Translations under genes and position numbers: made by a program
Shown: in pieces, positions 9,158 to 21,204 of the stretch
How the letters are laid out: the number at the start of each line of letters is the position of its first letter
Position numbering within the stretch: position 1 is the first letter of the stretch
Assembly (NCBI GenBank): GCA_019925795.1
Contig: CM034306.1
Location: 48,974,758 to 49,038,757 of the forward strand
DNA from: Dendrobium chrysotoxum
Lineage: Eukaryota; Streptophyta; Magnoliopsida; Asparagales; Orchidaceae
Direction of reading: 5' to 3'
Length of the DNA: 64,000 bases
The notes under the pieces: model-generated
The model's database searches: none
What the model saw: the letters and a program-made list of their open reading frames with translations, nothing else
What the model was told of the DNA's origin: nothing

Positions 9158-11172
9158 ATGGCGACGTCTGGTCACCGGACACCTTCTTCCGATGGTTCCT
9201 GGTAACCCTAGACCTCCACCTACTGGCAATACGGTAGGTTCTGTTCGTTCCCTTCAAGTTTTTGGTGATGGATCTTCAATGGTTAGTTTCAATAATTCTA
9301 TTCAAGATGCTAGAGTAAAGAAGAAGAATGGCGGATCATTGGTGATCAATGAGGGTGGTTTGATGTCTTCCAAATTAATTGTTCCAGATATGGGTAAAGG
9401 AAAGGAGATTTTTATTGATAATGAATTCAAGATTCCTAAGTTTTTCCCTAAAATTCAATTGATAATGTGGATCAGAATGTTGGGGCCTCGTCTTCCTCTG
9501 GTTCGAAGACTGCTGGTAAGGATTCTTTGGTTGTGGGAGGAGGTATTTCGGGTTCTAAGGAGGCTTTTTTGGTTTCTAATAACAGTATTCCGGAAATTGT
9601 TGCTGGTTCAGTTGGTGGTGTTAGTCAAGGCAGTGTTGTTTCCTCCAAAATTGATTTTTTGGCTGGAGGATTAGATTACGGGAAGGTGGTGGAGGATTTG
9701 ATCTCAGTTCGACATTGTGAAGATGGAGAGCTGGATGCTGCTAGAATCAATGTTGATTCAGTTGTAATGCCCAAAGACCCTAGTGGTAATGGGTTGCAGA
9801 ATGTGTGGAAGAAGAAGGACAATATTCGTGTGATTGATCTGGATTATGGCTCTTGCTTGTCTAATGATGGTTCGACGGTGAAATTGAATGTTAAAAATGA
9901 AATGGAAAATGTGAAGAGACTTAACAACGCTCTAGTAATCAAGGTTTTTGGAGATTATGTACCTCTTCATCTGGTTAGTTCGGAACTTAGGAGACAGTGG
10001 TCTCAGTTTAGGAAGTTCAACATTACGGTGCTTGGTATGGGATGGAATTTATGCGCTTCTGATGACGAACAAGCTTTGGAGTCAGTTCTAAATAATGGGC
10101 CTTGGTATGTCAATGGACATATTATTGGGTTGGATAGATGGTCGCCTTTATTTTCCACCTCTTCCTTAAAAGGATTATCAGCTCCAATATGGATTAGATT
10201 GCCGAACTTACCTCTTCATTGTTGGGATGAGATCAATGTGTGTAGGATTGCAGCAAAGGTGGGCACATCGTATTTGATTGATGGAAGCATGTTTCAATGG
10301 AGTAGGAGGGAGTTTGCAAGGGTTTGTGTTCGGGTCAAGTTGGAGGATAAGCTTCCCCTTGGTGTTTGGGTTGAAGGTTGCTATGGTAAATTTTATCAAA
10401 AAATTGAATATGAGAGGATCTCTTCATTTTGTTACAATTGTGGAAGGATTGGCCATGTTAAGAAAGATTGTTCGGAGGCAAGAGTGGAGAGTGTGCAAGA
10501 TACTGCTTTGCATAATGCTAAATCTGGTATGATTCATCCAGATCAGGTTCCACAGTCTAGACCAGCTATTATTGATAAAGTGATTGGTGATAAAGGAGCT
10601 GATTTAGAAGGATATGGACCTTGGGTCCATGTGAACTATGGGAGGAAGAAGACTATGAAGTTTGGGTCTAGAAGACCTCCTCAGCAGGTTTCGGTGAACC
10701 CTATGTTAAAGACTTCGGAGGATGATGGTCGAGCTGATTTGTCTAAGTAATAGCTGTTGATTCAAGCTTAGAGGATGCCCCTTCTTTAAATACAGTGGAG
10801 GCTGTTGCTCGGGATTCTCAAGATCAAACCATCCTTGAATGTGGTATGATTTCTAAAGATATATATATTCCTTCAGTTAATAATAAGTATGATGCTTTAT
10901 GTGATATTGGTGAAGAGGGGGAGTTTATTCAGGGTTGTAATGGGGTGGTTGAGCTGGAAAAAAATGTAGATGGTGGTGAGCCGTCTCCAGAAGGAGATAC
11001 TTTTGGTTTGAAGGAGATATCTGGAGGAAAGGATGGGAGTTGTTCATGTGTTATGAGGAAGCTTTCTAAACAACTTAAAGGGTTGGGTCCTATTAAGTTG
11101 TCCCTTAGAAGTAGAAGATTTGAGGGGGAGGTGAAAGAAAAGGTGGGGAACTCTTCCCCTTCTCATAATTAA
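9158..11172 (+). pseudogene. LINE ORF1: DUF4283 / CCHC RNA-binding protein
   Basis: The start MATSGHRTPSS at 9158 is in the same frame as the main block at 9467-10750. The stretch 9200-9465 is read one frame off, implying two compensating indels. The main block has the DUF4283 domain (ALVIKVFGDYVPLHLVSSEL through GPWYVNGHIIGLDRW) and a zinc knuckle FCYNCGRIGHVKKDC at about 10431. A stop at 10748 is bypassed by another shift, and the acidic C-terminus continues from about 10752 to the TAA at 11170-11172. In plant LINEs this protein binds the element RNA to form the retrotransposition particle. Three frame breaks make it non-functional. Confidence 0.88.
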
Positions 11173-14100
11173 TGGCTTCTATTGTTTTTTGGAATTGTAG
11201 AGGAGCTAGGAAGAGTAAAGCTTCTCTTTATTTGAAGGAATTTGTGAAGGATAATGAGGTGATGTTTGTGGGGTTGTTGGAAACTAAATTGACTTCTATT
11301 AATAGAAAGGAAGTTAATTTGCTTATTGGTGTTGATTGGGACTTTTGTTATGTCCCTTCGAATGGGTTGTCAGAAGGGATCTTGGTTATTTGGAGATCCA
11401 ATCTGGCTTCGTTCTCTTTGATTAAATCTTCTTCTCAATGCATTATTGGTGATCTTTATATTCATAAGAGGGGGGTGTGGAGGATCTCGACGGTTTATGG
11501 TAGTAAAGATGTGCTTGGGAGGAGAGAACTTTGGAGTGATATTGAATCATGTTCTTCTAAAGATGTTCCTTCTATTATGGGTGGAGATTTCAATTGTCTT
11601 TTGGCCAAAAAAGATAAGAAGGGTGGGAAGAGGTTTTTGTTTACTCAAGGCTCCAAGGATATGAAGACGTTCTTAACCAATAATGATTTTCATGAAGCTG
11701 TTTTTATGGGGCCTAGATTTACTTGGTGTAACAACAAAGATGGTGGTGCTCGTATCATGGAGAGGTTGGATAGGTGTTATCTGAATTCCTTGGCTATTGA
11801 TTATTCTCAGTTGTTTATGGTGAGGCATCTTGCAAGAATTGCCTCTGAAGTTGTTGAGCCAAGATCATTGTCCTATTTTATTAAACTTGTTGAGCCAAAT
11901 TCCGAAAAGAAAGAAGATTCTTAGATTTGAAGAGGCTTGGGCGTCTTATCTTGCTTCGGCTTCTATTGTGTTTAAAACCTGGAATAAGAGAGCTTATGGG
12001 AGCTATTCTGAAGTTCTTAATATAAAGTTTAAGAGGTCTTTGAAAGCTTTATTTTTCTGGAGTAAAGCTAAGCTCAGGGATCTTAATGTATTGAAGGAGA
12101 ATCTGAAAAAGGAAATTATGGATTTGCAAATGCAGGAAGCTAATGTGGGTGGCCTTTCTGATGTGAAAATTGGGATGCTTCGTTCTAAAGTGAATGAACT
12201 TAATAGCACTTTGGCACATTTAAGTACTTGGTGGAGGCAGCGAACCAAAGTTAACTGGTTGAAGGAAGGAGATATTAATTCAAGATTTTTTAAGTCTTAC
12301 GCTAACGGCAAAAGGAAAGTCAATTGGATTTCAAAGATTAGAAATCAGGATGGGTTTATGGTTGAAGACAAAATCAAATTGAGGAAATCTTTTTTGATTT
12401 TTTTAAAAACAAATGGCAGTATAGGGATTGTAGGTTAGAGGGGTGGCCTTCCAACCTTAATGTCCTGACTGATGAAGATAGACTTTTGCTGGATGCTGAA
12501 CTTACTTTGGAGGAAGTTATGGGAGTGGTTGGCGAGCTGAAAGGTCTTAAATCTCCTGGTATTGATGGTATATCCTATTCTTTCATTAAGAGCTATTGGC
12601 CTATCATTAAAGATGACATTTGGAATGCTATTTATCATGTGTTTTCTATGGGATCTGTGGATGCAAATTGGAAGGAAACTGTGGTGGTGTTAATTCCTAA
12701 AATTGAGAATCCATCATCTCCGGCTCATTTCAGGCCTATTAGCTTGTGTAAATCTATTTATAAGTTGGTGGCTAAAATTCTCTTGAATAGGATGCAGGGC
12801 ATGATTCCGAGGCTTATTTCCAAAGAGCAAGCGGCTTTCTTGAAGGGTCGTTCAATTTCAGATCATATCCTAATGGCTCATGAAGTGTTTCACAGGTTTA
12901 GGTTTTCTAAATCTACTAAAGGCTTGGTGGCTTTCAAAATTGATATGGAGCAAGCCTATGATTGTATGGGCTGGTCTACTTTGGAGCAGATCTTGAAGTA
13001 TTTCAGTTTCCCCATGAAGTTCTCTAAGTTGATCATGGATTGTGTTGTGGATGCTAAGTTTTCTATTCTGATTAATGGAAATTATTCCAAGTGGATTATG
13101 GCCAAGAGTGAGTTCCGTCAAGGATGTCCACTATCTCCGTTTTTGTTCATTTTATGCTCACAATTGTTATCTAATTCATTGATTCATAAAGGTGATTTGG
13201 TGGGTATAAAATTGCATTCTAGTATTCCTAGAATATCACATTTATTATATGTAGATGATATAGTCATGTTTTCTGAATCCAACATTAAAATCGTAAAAGA
13301 GGTTAGGAAGTCTCTTTTGGATTTCTGTGCTTGGTCGGGTCAGACTATTAATACTCAGAAGTCGGTGGTGCTTTTTGGTAAGGCTTTCAAGAAGAGGAAG
13401 AGGAGGATTATAGCTCGCATTATGGGCCTTAGAACTATGAAAGAGATGGATTATTTGGGTGTGAAGATTGCTTTAAGAAGGCTTGTTCGTGCTGATTTTC
13501 ATGGTATATTGGAGAAAACTTTGGGGAAACTTAATGCTTGGGGTAATAAGTTTATATCCTTGGCTGGGAGGATTACTCTTATTAAATCATTCATTTTATC
13601 TCTTCCAATTTTTCAAGCTACTCATGCTCTTATTCCTAAAAGTATTCTTGGTGACATTGACAAGATGTGTAGGAATTTTATTTGGCATAAACGGGATGGA
13701 AAGAATGGTTTTCATTAGGCAAATTGAGATGCCTTATGCAAACCAGTTCATATGGGGGGACGGGGTCTTCATTCTTGTTTGAATATGGTGGGTCCGGTGC
13801 GAGCAAGGTTGGCCTGGAACTATCTTGATGATAGTAATTTTGTGTTACATAAGACCTTGGCCATTAGGTATGGTACAAGATGTTGGAATTCTGGTCTGAG
13901 GGAGTCAGTTTCTGCAGCATGGAAGATTATAGCTGATGGTGCTAGTGCTCTGGATCCTCTTATCAGATGGAGAGTGGTGGATGGGAGGTCTACATATGTG
14001 CTTAAGGATGTTTGAATTCTTGATAAGAGCATCATGAATTGGCCAACTTTTGTTTCTAAGGATGTTGATCTTGAAATGTTGGTAGAGGAGTTCATTTTCA

Positions 14101-15240
14101 ATGGTGTATGGGACATGGAGAGGCTGAGAATGTTTTTTGGAGAGGAGCTTGTTTTGCTGATCAGTAAAACGAAAATCTACTCAAATCTTCTTGAAGATCA
14201 AGTGGAGCTGATATACCAAATTTCTGGTAAGACTATTTCTGGTCTTATTTATCATGTTATGGTCTCTAATAATCCAGTGGATCATCATTGGGGTTGGTTG
14301 AGAAAGCTGAAACTCAACTCTCGGGTAGAAACATTCTGGTGGAGGGTGTTTCATAATGCAATTCCTACATTCCATTTTCTACAACAAAGAAGGATGTGTG
14401 AAAATAGTTCTTGTCCTAGAGGTTGTATGGAGATTGAAGATTATGAGCATGTGATGGTGGGATGCTGCAAATTGCTGGAGATCATTCGGATTCTGAATAC
14501 TTGGGGTTTTTTTATCCTTGTCTTTGATTCATTTGTTGATTGTTGTAGATGGCTGGATAGGAGTGCTTCTATTCATAATATGTTGGGTAAAATATTTTGC
14601 TGTTTTTCTTTCATGAAAGTCTAGATGCAAAGGAATTCATGGGGATGGTGAAGATAGTAACACCTTTATTGCTTCTAATTCAATCAGTATGGCTTCTATT
14701 TCCAGTTTTCAAGGTTTAATTAAATCTTCATCGGGATCCTGGGATGCTAATTAGTCTTATGGGCTGTTCAAGAAATCTTGGCATCATCCTCCTCCTGATT
14801 GGATTAAGGTGAATGAGGATATATGCTTGGTCTCATCATACAAGGCAAGTATTGGAGGAGTTTTTAGAGACCATGGAGGGAGATTTTTATTTGCTTCTGG
14901 CTTTAGTACGATTCATTGGGACGTTTAGCAATTGGAGTTGTTTTCTGTTCAAACGTTGAACCGTTTCTTGCAAAAATGGATGCTAGAGTATCAAGGGATC
15001 ATTGTTGAAGGTGATAATGCTAATGTCATCAAGCTTCTTCGTCTTTCAAAAATTATCAAGGTGTTATTGGAAATGAGCACTTGGATCCTTCTTATGGGTT
15101 GAGGGGTTTTGACTTTGTTATTTTTAATTGGGTGGATAGATGTTGTAATAAGTTAGCTGATCTTTGTGCTAATATTGCTCTTAACTTTGATTTTTGTTGG
15201 GATGATATTAGTTTATGTAGATTCCTCCTTCTTTTGTATG
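11172..15240 (+). pseudogene. LINE ORF2: endonuclease, reverse transcriptase, zf-RVT, RNase H
   Basis: The ATG shares one base with the ORF1 stop (TAATG), suggesting termination-reinitiation. Endonuclease motifs WNCRG, ETKL, GGDFNC, RLDRCY and SQDHCP are all visible (11185 to about 11865). A frameshift lies at about 11840 and a second near 12415. The RT domain (12486-13718) has VLIPKI, FRPISL, FKIDMEQAYD, QGCPLSPFLF and the catalytic YVDD at about 13249-13260. Three in-frame stops follow: two at positions where W is expected (13716, 13725) and one at 14011. A zf-RVT region (WWRVFHNAIPT, C and H residues near 14340-14450) and a broken RNase H (about 14700-15230, IVEGDNANV) complete it. The enzyme nicks DNA and copies the RNA in place; this copy cannot. 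Confidence 0.9.
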
Positions 15241-15293
15241 TTTGTTAAAGGAGGAATGTGTTTCTTTTGATAGTTTGTAATAGCTTTCTTTTC

Positions 15294-15329
15294 AATAAAA
15301 TTGCTTATGCATTTCTCAAAAAAAAAAAA
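15294..15329 (+). terminator. LINE polyadenylation signal and poly(A) tail
   Basis: AATAAA at 15294-15299 is followed by a 12-A run at 15318-15329, then the right TSD. Confidence 0.85.
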
Positions 15330-15332
15330 TAT

Positions 15333-15347
15333 ATATAAACAGTTATA
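15333..15347. repeat. Target site duplication of the L1 LINE, right copy
   Basis: ATATAAACAGTTATA, partner of 9016-9030. Confidence 0.85.
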
Positions 15348-16570
15348 ACTACTTAAAGTCTAATTTTTCTAAGCTAGGTAGATTGATATGGTATGGCTAA
15401 CTGGTGGCTTTTGGCTTTTCTTGATTTCTCCTTTTGTTAGTGTAAAATCAATTTGTTAAGGTGTTAGAGCATGGAATTATTTGTTACATCAACTATGGAG
15501 GCAGCTACTTTATTTCTTGTTATCGAATTAAGGCAGTGGCGTAACTTGTAGGTTTTCATGTGCAATTGTGAGTTGGCAAAGTAGCCCCTACGGCTTTGTA
15601 TCTATGGGTTTTATGTTGTTGCAAGCGGGGTTCACTTGTATCTGTACTAACAAATTGGTGGGATGTTTAAATTAAATTGAATTTTTTTTCGATTGATTTG
15701 AAAATTTTAAAATAAATTAGGAAGTAATTTAATCTGCAATTGGGATTGATCAACCTTATCTACCAACCTAAGTTATGACAAGTCTATACATAGTTGATCT
15801 GAAACATGTCATTCAATTTTTTGGCTTAAATATTTTTTTAGCTACAATCTAGTGAGTACAAGTTGTGTGTATAATTCCTTTAAGTGCAATATAAGTGTAA
15901 CTACGTAACTTTGGGGACAAAATTGGTGGAAAGCTTTCTAAGTCTGAATTTTTAGAGTCAATATCATTAGTTTGAGCTAGTATAGCTAGTGAGCTTGACC
16001 CTGGAAGTAAAAATGCGCTCATGAAATGCTTTCCTTCATCAATTTCAGTCAAAAGAAAAGACAATTGTTAATAGTAGGACCAAATTGGTTTAGTTTTGAT
16101 AAGTTTAGCGATTAGATTGAACACCTAGATATGTTTGAGACAAAAATGGACAAATCTAACAATTATAGAGATCATTTACTCATTTTCCTTAATATGAAGA
16201 ATGTGCTTGAATAATTCCCATTTTGTGGGTGCGCCATCTCTCTGATGTCATTCGGATATTGACCAACTTATAGAGGAGCTCATATTGTCATTTTGTCACG
16301 AAGGTAAATGCCTAATATTTATAATTTCTATCACTCCCTGCGATAGTAATGATTTTGTTTCATGCATTACAACATCAACACAAAACTAAAGGACGCTCAA
16401 CTAAAGTGAGTGCTTCCTGCTTTAGAACATTTATCTACTTTGTCCAGAGCATCCAAGAGGAGCAGAGTGTTTTAGGACAAATTTGTCAATAAAATACTTA
16501 ATTAGGATTTTAACAACACTACATTATTGAATGCTTAACACTGTTTGGACGAGAAAAAATGGAATGTTGT
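15348..16570. other. Unassigned low-copy-looking sequence
   Basis: No transposon motif, exon or RNA gene recognised on either strand. I searched here for C-terminal exons of the NDUFAF7-like gene and saw none. Confidence 0.5.
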
Positions 16571-16611
16571 GTTAGGTAGTCAACAGCCAACATAAAACTT
16601 GTTGGATAATC
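16571..16611 (+). repeat. Short segment duplicated near 22005-22575
   Basis: GTAGTCAACAGCCAACATAA followed by AACTTGTTGGATAATC resembles GTAGTCGACAAC (22012-22023) joined to CAACTATCATAAAACTTGTT from 22539, continuing GAATAATCATAACACGAATC. The second copy is split by the 511-bp element at 22024. The first copy is split by the gypsy element, whose right flank (ATAATCATGACATGAATC) continues the match. This is an ancestral duplication of about 60 bp or more. Confidence 0.6.
16607..16611. repeat. TSD TAATC, left copy, of gypsy element
   Basis: TAATC precedes the 5' LTR and recurs at 21692-21696 immediately after the 3' LTR. Confidence 0.8.
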
Positions 16612-17083
16612 GGTTAGATCAGTCCAGGAGGAACCGGTCTTCTTTTATTCCATGCGGAAGAATCCCGCCCAAGCAGCCTCCACCTCCCTCCCTATGAGGC
16701 CCAGCAGCATGTAAAAGCAATTAAATGAGGAAATTAAGGGGGGATTAGGAGAGAAATTCAAATTAGAAGAGTTGTTTGGTTATTTTACAAAATTAATTAT
16801 ATGCTTATGGAGGAATTGGAGGCTAGGGTTAGGTATCTCTCTATTTTTGCTAAATTTGAGTTTTCTCTTAGGTTTGCTTGGGCTCTAGCCACCGGCTAAG
16901 GATTGGGAGAGCTGGATTTTCCTCTTGAATTGAAGATCCATTGTATCTTGTCTGTTTTCTTACACTTTTCATCAATTATCAAGTTCCCATAGTATTTTGC
17001 CACAAAATTTATTTCGATTTCTATTTTTACATTGCTGAAATTCCAAAATTCAGCCAAGTCCTCTTCGATTCCTACACGAGTTT
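16612..17083 (+). repeat. 5' LTR of gypsy element
   Basis: Aligns with 21205-21691. Both contain GGCCCAGCAGCATGTAAAAG and GCTCTAGCCRYCGGYTA. The first base is G where the 3' LTR has T, and the terminal CCTAACA seen in the 3' LTR is missing or mutated. The next bases, TGATATTGAGCCC, look like a mutated tRNA-Met primer-binding site (TGGTATCAGAGC). Confidence 0.85.
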
Positions 17084-17112
17084 GATATTGAGCCCATCGA
17101 TTCGTGGTACCT

Positions 17113-18260
17113 ATGTCCGAGAGAAAAATGAAAGTATTGGAAGAAGAGATGGGACAATTAAAATCAGATTTTGTGGAGAAGATTTTTGAATTTGAAAATC
17201 AGTTTTCAATCATCCAGGAAAAGATGGATAAGAAGTTTACCGTCATGGAAGAAATGTTGAAAAAGTTGCTTGAGGCCCAGCCTAAGACGACGTCATCGAA
17301 GGCAAGGGGAGCAACTGACGATCAAGGGCGTGGTGGAAATTCAAATTTGACAAGGAGAGGGGAAAATCAAGAGGTAGAAGTTTTGGAGGGAGAGAATGGG
17401 ATGCCTCCCCTAAAACCTATTTCTATGGAGGATATGAGCAGTGGGTATGAACGGACGGGGGCTGATTTTGCAAGAAGGGCAGGGGAGGGGGGGGGGATCC
17501 ACCACCTCGAGGAATGGGTGGTTATGTAGGATTCAGGGGAAATAGAGGTGATCCAAGGGTAAGGAAGTTGAAGATGCGTATCTTTGAAGGAGAGGATGCA
17601 CATTGGTGGATCTATAAGGTGGAGAGGTACTTCGCCATCAATGGGTTGATGGAGGAAGAGAGACTGACAACAACTAGCTTGTGTTTGGAGGGGAAGGCTT
17701 TGGCCTGGTACCAACGGAGAGACATGAGACAGCCTATACGGAGTTGGAGGGAGTTCAATGACTGCTTGTTGGAACGTTTCCGAACTAGCAGGGAAGGAAA
17801 CTTCTATGAGTAGTTATTCACTCTGACACAGGAAGGCTCTATCGTGGAGTATCAGGAGAGATTTGAGTATCTAGCTATTTGGCTGGACTGGCTTTCTAAG
17901 ACTGTGCTGGAGGAAACTTCATGAAGGGATCAAACCAGATATCAGGGCGGCAGTTAAAGTGATGAGGCCTCGTGACTTGGGGGAGGCTATAGAGCTAGCC
18001 CAGTTGGTGGAAGATCAGAAGCACCTAGAGAGGGGGTCCAGAGGTAGCAATTCAGGAGATTCACATAAGATGACCACCACTATTTTAGCACCCAAGGGGC
18101 TAGCACCGAGAAGCCTTCGTGAGGCCCCAAAGGAGAAGCCTATAGGAGGGGGATTTGGGGAAATTTTCAAAAAGTTCACTGAGAAGGAGCAGCAGGAGAA
18201 GAGGGAAAAGGGACTGTGCTTCAGATGTGATGAGATGTACACACTGGGGCATAGGTAGTG
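17113..18260 (+). pseudogene. Gypsy gag (capsid/nucleocapsid)
   Basis: MSERKMKVLEEEMGQLKSDF starts a coiled-coil N-terminus (KIFEFENQFSIIQEKMDKKF). The retrotransposon gag domain follows: MRIFEGEDAHWWIYKVERYF, then LEGKALAWYQRRD and FNDCLLERFRTSREGN. Frameshifts lie at about 17500 and 17900 and a TAG replaces an expected CAG near 17811. Only the first half of the CCHC knuckle remains (LCFRCDEMYTLGHR) before a stop at 18256-18258. It encoded the virus-like particle protein. Confidence 0.85.
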
Positions 18261-18261
18261 G

Positions 18262-21193
18262 TTTTGACCATTCAGGTGATCCAAGTGAGGGAGTACTTCC
18301 TTCCATTAGAGTTTGGGAAAAAGTGATGTCATATTAAGGATGAAATTGCTACAAACTTTGGGGGAAACCAAGGTCAACTAGGGAGCACTGACGATGAAGC
18401 TGATGGTGGAGGGCAGAAGGGTGGTGATCAGAGGAGATGCAAGGTTGTCCAAAGTCATGGTGTCTCTTAAGACCATAAAAAGGACCATTCAGGAGGTGGG
18501 AGGAGGGTTCCTAGTGAAGCTACAAAGCTTAAAGGGGATCAGATTGGAAGAAGATGGGGGCATTCCCCTTTCAGTATAGCAACTCATACAGCAGTTCAGC
18601 GAGGTCTTTCATCCACCTCAAGGATTACCACCACCAAGGGAGCAGAAGCACACCATCACCCTGAGGGAGGGGGTGTCACCAATTAGTGTCTGGCCTTACC
18701 GCTACCCTCAGATTCAGAAGAACGAGATTAAGAAGCTGATCTAAGAGATGTTGGAGGCAGGTATCATTAGGCCGAGTGTGAGTCCTTTTTCTAGCCCAGT
18801 CCTACTGGTCAAGAAGAAGGATGGGAGCTGGAGATTCTGTGTGGACTACTGGGTCCTGAATAAGGAGACTGTGCCAGACAAGTACCCCATTCTGGTGATC
18901 AATGAGCTGCTAGATGAGCGGTGTGGAGCAATGGTGTTCACGAAGATGGATCTGAAGTCGGGATAGCATCAGATCAAAATGAGAGAGGAGAATGTCCAGA
19001 AGATTGCATTCAGGACATATGAGGGATACTATGAGTTTTTAGTGATGTCGTTCAGCCTCACCAAAGCCCCTGCAACTTTCCAGTCCCTTATAAATAGGGT
19101 ATTCTGACCATACCTCCGAAAGTTTATATTGATTTTCTTTGACGACATCCTAGTATACAACAGATCAGAGGAGGAGCATTTGGAGCACTTATAGGTGGTC
19201 TTAAGAGTGTCACAAGAGCAAAGATGAGAGTCAACCTGAAGAAGTGTTGTTTGCATAGGCTAGTATGGATCACTTGGGGGGCACGTGGTATCTTAAGAGG
19301 GATTAGCCGCCGATCAAGCCAAGATTTATGCACTGCTGAAATGGTCTCTACCTAGGATTGACGAGATATTACAGAAGATTTGTGAGAGGATACAGAACCA
19401 TAGCATGGCCACTGACAAAGCAGTTGAAGAAGGATAATTTCTTGTGGGAGGAGGCGGCTACCCGGACTTTTGAGAGGTTGAAAAAGGCCATGACCACGGT
19501 ACAATTCCTAGCTTTACCTAATTTCAGCCAGATTTTCATAGTAGAGACGGATGCACCTGGGTATAGATTGAGAGCAGTGCTCATGTAGAATCATAGACCC
19601 ATAACTTACTTCAGCCAAGTGTTAACAGTCATAGCTAGGCTGAAATTAGTCTATGAAAGGGAGCTGATAACCATCGTGTTAGCCATTCAGAAGTGGCGCC
19701 TTTACTTAGTAAGCTGACATTTTATTGTCAGGACAGACTAGAGGAGCTTGAAGTACTTGTTAGAACAAATGATGGTGACCGGGGAGCATCAGAGGTGACT
19801 GTCAAAGTTGTTTGGTTATGACTTTGAGATTCAGTACAGGCCATGATTAGAAAACAAGGCGGCTGATGTCTTATCCAGATGTACAGGGGAGCTCCAGGAG
19901 ATGGCCATTTCGATACCAATGATGGTGGATTAGGGGGCTTTAAAAGAGAAAAGTGTGTAGGAAGAAAAGCTAAGGAAGATTAGGATGGATCTACTAAAGA
20001 ATGAGGATAAACACCCAGGTTATTCCCTAAAAGAAGATAGACTACTATACTAAAGGAGGTTTGTGCTGCCAAGGACCTCGGTTCATATTCCCCACTTGCT
20101 GTAGGAGTTTCATGGGAGCGTTGTGGGGGGCTATTCGGGTGTGCAGAAACATATAGGAAATTGGTAGCAGAATTGTGTTAGAAGGGGATGCATAGGGATG
20201 TGGATGAGATGGTGGCTAGGTGTGAGGTATATTAGATAAACAAGTTCATGGCTATGGCTCCAGGATGACTTCTTTAGCCCCTAGCTCTTCTAGATAGAGT
20301 ATGGGAGGAGGTCACCATGGATTTCATAGATGGGCAACCCCGATCTGAGGGGTTTACGGTTATTCTAGCAGTGGTTTACAGATTGAGCAAGTATGCTCAT
20401 TTCATTCCCTAACGACACCCTTACACAGCAGTTACAATGACAGCCTCATTCATCAGGGAGTTGGTTAGATTGCATGGGATATCGGAGTCGATAGTTTTTT
20501 ACTGTGATAAGGTGTTTCTCAGTCATTTCTAGAGAGAGTTATTCAGGCTGCAGGGAACAATGCTGAAGAGGAGCACCACGTACCACCCTCAAACAGACGG
20601 GCAGACGGAGGTGATAAATAGGAGCCAGGAGACTTACCTACAATGTTTTACTTTAGAGACACCTAGGTGGGCTAAGTGGCTAGCATGGGCAAAGTACTGG
20701 CACAATACTTCATATCATCCAGCTTCTTAAATGACTCGCTTAAAAGTGTTGTACGGAAGAGACCTCCACACTTGGTGCATGTTGGGCAGAGTAGCACACC
20801 AGTCTCTTCAGTAGAGCAATACTTAGAGGAAAGAGATAGGGTGTTGGATGAATTGAAGAGGAACTTATTGAGGGCTTAGCAAATTATGAAGAAGCAAGCA
20901 GATGGACACAGGAAGAACATCAAGTTCGAAGTTAGGGATATGGTGTTCTTGAAACTACGGCCCTACAGACAGAGGATGTTAGCCAACAAGATTTACCAGT
21001 GATACTGACTGAGGATTTGGAGGTGGTGTTGGAACCACTGGAGCCAAAAGGAGTACGACAAGGAGAAGGAGGGGTCAAGAAAGTGTTGATCAAATGGAGG
21101 AACATACCTGACTATGATACCACCTGGGAGCCGTATGAGAGGGTGAAGCATCAGTTCTCATATTTTCACCTTGATGACAAAGTGAGTCTTTGA
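18262..21193 (+). pseudogene. Gypsy pol: protease remnant, RT, RNase H, integrase, chromodomain
   Basis: Only the C-terminal part of the protease is left (read across frames: LPLEFGKSDVIL...LQTLGETKVN). The DSGAT active-site segment is absent, so a deletion joins the zinc knuckle to mid-protease. RT (about 18640-19190) shows LLVKKKDGSWRFCVDYWVLN, KMDLKSG and FFDDILVY. RNase H (about 19360-19900) has FIVETDAPGY and NKAADVLSR. The integrase core (about 20060-20660) has TMDFIDG and YHPQTDGQTEVINR, but the middle catalytic motif is eroded to FYCDKVFLS. A chromodomain (VLIKWRNIPDYDTTWEPYER, 21088-21147) ends at a stop at 21191-21193. More than ten in-frame stops. Confidence 0.88.
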
Positions 21194-21204
21194 GAAGGGG
21201 GTAT
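21191..21204 (+). promoter_or_regulatory. Polypurine tract of gypsy element
   Basis: TGAGAAGGGGGTAT lies directly before the 3' LTR start TGTTAGACC; it is the site for plus-strand priming. Confidence 0.75.

Larger units (their letters stand above)
9031..15337 (+). mobile_element. Full-length L1-clade LINE, defective
   Basis: Flanked by a 15-bp TSD with one mismatch and ending in AATAAA (15294), then a 12-A tail (15318-15329). It carries ORF1 (DUF4283 plus CCHC zinc knuckle) and ORF2 (endonuclease, reverse transcriptase, zf-RVT, RNase H), the domain order of plant L1 elements with an RNase H. The 5' end is AG-rich leader just after the left TSD, so the insertion appears not to be 5'-truncated. 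Frameshifts and stops in both frames show it is inactive. Both open frames point to plus-strand transcription. Confidence 0.92.

Noticed and set aside
9192..9674. 160-codon frame as a separate gene
   Set aside because: Its first part is LINE ORF1 in a shifted frame and its last part is a shadow of the correct frame.
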